A DNA stretch of 64,000 bases from Symbiodinium natans. Taxonomy: Eukaryota; Sar; Dinophyceae; Suessiales; Symbiodiniaceae. Each line of letters starts with the position of its first letter. The stretch's first letter is position 1. Positions 63,052-64,000 of this stretch are shown piece after piece. Both the position numbers and the translations under genes were made by a program. The stretch spans positions 771,001 to 835,000 of the forward strand of contig CAJNDS010002068.1 in NCBI GenBank assembly GCA_905221605.1, given 5' to 3'. The notes below the pieces were generated by a model that saw only the letters and a list, made by a program, of their open reading frames with translations, did no database searches and was not told the origin of the DNA.

Positions 63052-63141
63052 GGCCCGGCGCCCATGCTGTCCCCCGGGAAGTCGCCCCTGCTTCCTTTCC
63101 TGAAGACAAAGAAGAGCTTCGAGGACACGGGATCTTTTTGA
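63052..63141 (+). CDS. strong exon, 29 codons to TGA
   Basis: After ATTTGCAG the frame reads PAPMLSPGKSPLLPFLKTKK and SFEDTGSF to TGA, with nearly all third positions G or C. A second frame (HAVPREVAPASFPEDKEELR) is also open but less biased. Likely a C-terminal or linker exon. Confidence 0.55.
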   Translation, partial: GPAPMLSPGKSPLLPFLKTKKSFEDTGSF

Positions 63142-63266
63142 CTTCTGATGCTTGATGCACACAAGAGTTTGGGATTCGTAGGGTCTATAGGGCTCTAAAC
63201 TATCAGAAGCCTTGCAAGTTCTACTGTTTAGGAGACTTCAGACATCCCGGTGGGCACATCCTCGTC

Positions 63267-63479
63267 ATGGGTGTGTGGAGCTTGGCTTGTGAGACAATGC
63301 GTCAAGAGTTGCTGTCTCTTCCTGCCGCGGTCTGTGGCAGCAGAATCGATGTAGAAGCTGCCGCGGATGCGGCGGCAGTCGTGGTGGGTACCCGTTGCAG
63401 TCAGAGTTGCCAATTAAGGTATCAACATGACATTAGATCATCGTTGGCAAGAGACCCGTCGGTCCCGTGTTTTCAATGA
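63267..63479 (+). CDS. ATG-initiated ORF of 70 codons
   Basis: Begins MGVWSLACETMRQELLSLPA and contains VEAAADAAAVVVGTRC, to TGA. It is immediately followed by CCCTAAACCCTAAAC. Could be the last exon of the gene above. Confidence 0.4.
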   Translation: MGVWSLACETMRQELLSLPAAVCGSRIDVEAAADAAAVVVGTRCSQSCQLRYQHDIRSSLARDPSVPCFQ

Positions 63480-63800
63480 CATCCCTAAACCCTAAACTTG
63501 GCTCTTCTCCACCTGCGCGATGACATGAAGCGCTAGATTACATGATTTACAGCCTTGCAAAAGATTATTGGAACTTCGGCTGATCATTACGACTTCAGGA
63601 GAATCTAAAAATTAGGGTTAGGGTACACTTTTCCAGGAATTTCGCAACAATCCAAAGCTTCGAGTCTTGATGGCGCAGGGCTTACTTAGGATTCCATTTT
63701 TGCCTTGACTCTGGAGAGGTGGGAGGACCCAAACTTGGAGAAATCCTGCGGGGAATGAGGGTCCTAGGGGCTTATGCCCACAATCACTTCTCACCCTGGG

Positions 63801-63889
63801 GCCGAAACCCTGCACGAGGTCCAGCGCTTCCAAGCGAGCGGCGCAGGCCATGCCAGGAGCACAGCAAAGCAACAGACACCGCTTGCTTT
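63801..63889 (+). CDS. exon with GTAAGA donor
   Basis: The frame reads AETLHEVQRFQASGAGHARS and TAKQQTPLA, ending TT|GTAAGA. High codon bias. Left edge unclear (no AG directly before GCC). The gene continues beyond the window. Confidence 0.5.
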
Positions 63890-64000
63890 GTAAGACTTGA
63901 AACAAGGATAAGCAAGAGGATCTTAGGGCATCTTGGAACCCGCGACTACAGTGCGCTGACAAGTGTCTCAGATCGTGTGGCTGTGTTAGGAAAATAGTAC

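Larger units (their letters stand above)
2750..63630. repeat. dispersed degenerate telomere-like words (TTTAGGG / CCCTAAA)
   Basis: GGGTTTAGGGTT-type and CCCTAAACCC-type strings occur throughout spacers and introns, seldom in exons. Dense spots: 8460-8550, 12180-12250, 14105-14140, 28140-28160, 33560-33680, 42600-42700, 55020-55040, 55335-55360, 63484-63500. They are single or paired words, not long tandem arrays, so they do not mark a chromosome end. Confidence 0.9.

Noticed and set aside
1-64000. Dinoflagellate spliced-leader or 5S gene
   Set aside because: Scanned for the CCATTTTGGCTCAAG core on the + strand and by eye on the complement; only partial chance matches were seen.

Overview
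The window reads as nuclear DNA of a dinoflagellate, most likely from the Symbiodiniaceae. That is an inference from gene structure, not from a database match. No long open reading frame covers a whole gene. Convincing protein signal comes instead in blocks of 40-190 nt with high third-position GC, flanked by AG acceptors and by GC, GT or (once) GA donors. The spaces between blocks are filled with degenerate copies of the plant-type telomere word (TTTAGGG / CCCTAAA). I could match reading phase across 21 introns by eye: about 15 start with GC, 5 with GT and 1 with GA, and in 20 of them the next exon starts with G. That is the splice grammar known for Symbiodinium-type genomes. Nearly all supported exons lie on the + strand, consistent with unidirectional dinoflagellate gene arrays. 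There are no bacterial operons, ribosome binding sites or CRISPR arrays, and I recognised no tRNA, rRNA or spliced-leader gene.

Four genes can be named. (1) About 3.8-8.2 kb: an auxin-efflux-carrier-like (AEC, Mem_trans) membrane transporter; most of its joins agree in phase, and it has a start and a stop. (2) About 19.65-26.8 kb: a six-transmembrane voltage-gated channel of the EAG/CNG type, with an S4 of six regularly spaced basic residues, S5, a pore without GYG, S6, a C-linker and a cyclic-nucleotide-binding-like domain. (3) About 40.1-44.16 kb (perhaps from 39.7 kb): an isopenicillin-N-synthase-like 2-oxoglutarate/Fe(II) oxygenase with its HxD and distal His/Arg motifs and its stop codon. 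One of its introns carries a foreign-looking ORF that may derive from a LINE. (4) About 46.2-47.7 kb: a GT34-family (MNN10/xylosyltransferase-like) glycosyltransferase with a DxD motif.

Other regions. 0.9-2.7 kb holds exons of an unidentified gene. 8.5-18.8 kb holds about fifteen unassigned exons, several Cys-rich. 27.4-38.2 kb holds an unidentified gene or genes with many small exons. 44.5-45.2 kb holds a short gene tail with a stop. 48-58.4 kb and 62-64 kb hold further unassigned exons. 59.9-61.7 kb holds protein-like segments broken by stops and frame changes, probably a decayed gene or element. A single convincing minus-strand segment lies at 19.0-19.2 kb.

Repeats: homopolymer C and G tracts, long CT, GT/TGTGTC and GA microsatellites, several 9-12 nt tandem repeats, and the dispersed telomere-like words. 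In many introns the 5' half carries the G-rich form and the 3' half the C-rich complement, so the transcript could fold and bring the splice sites together. The named genes do not form an obvious pathway. All exon boundaries were placed by eye and should be read as plus or minus a few bases unless phase agreement is stated.
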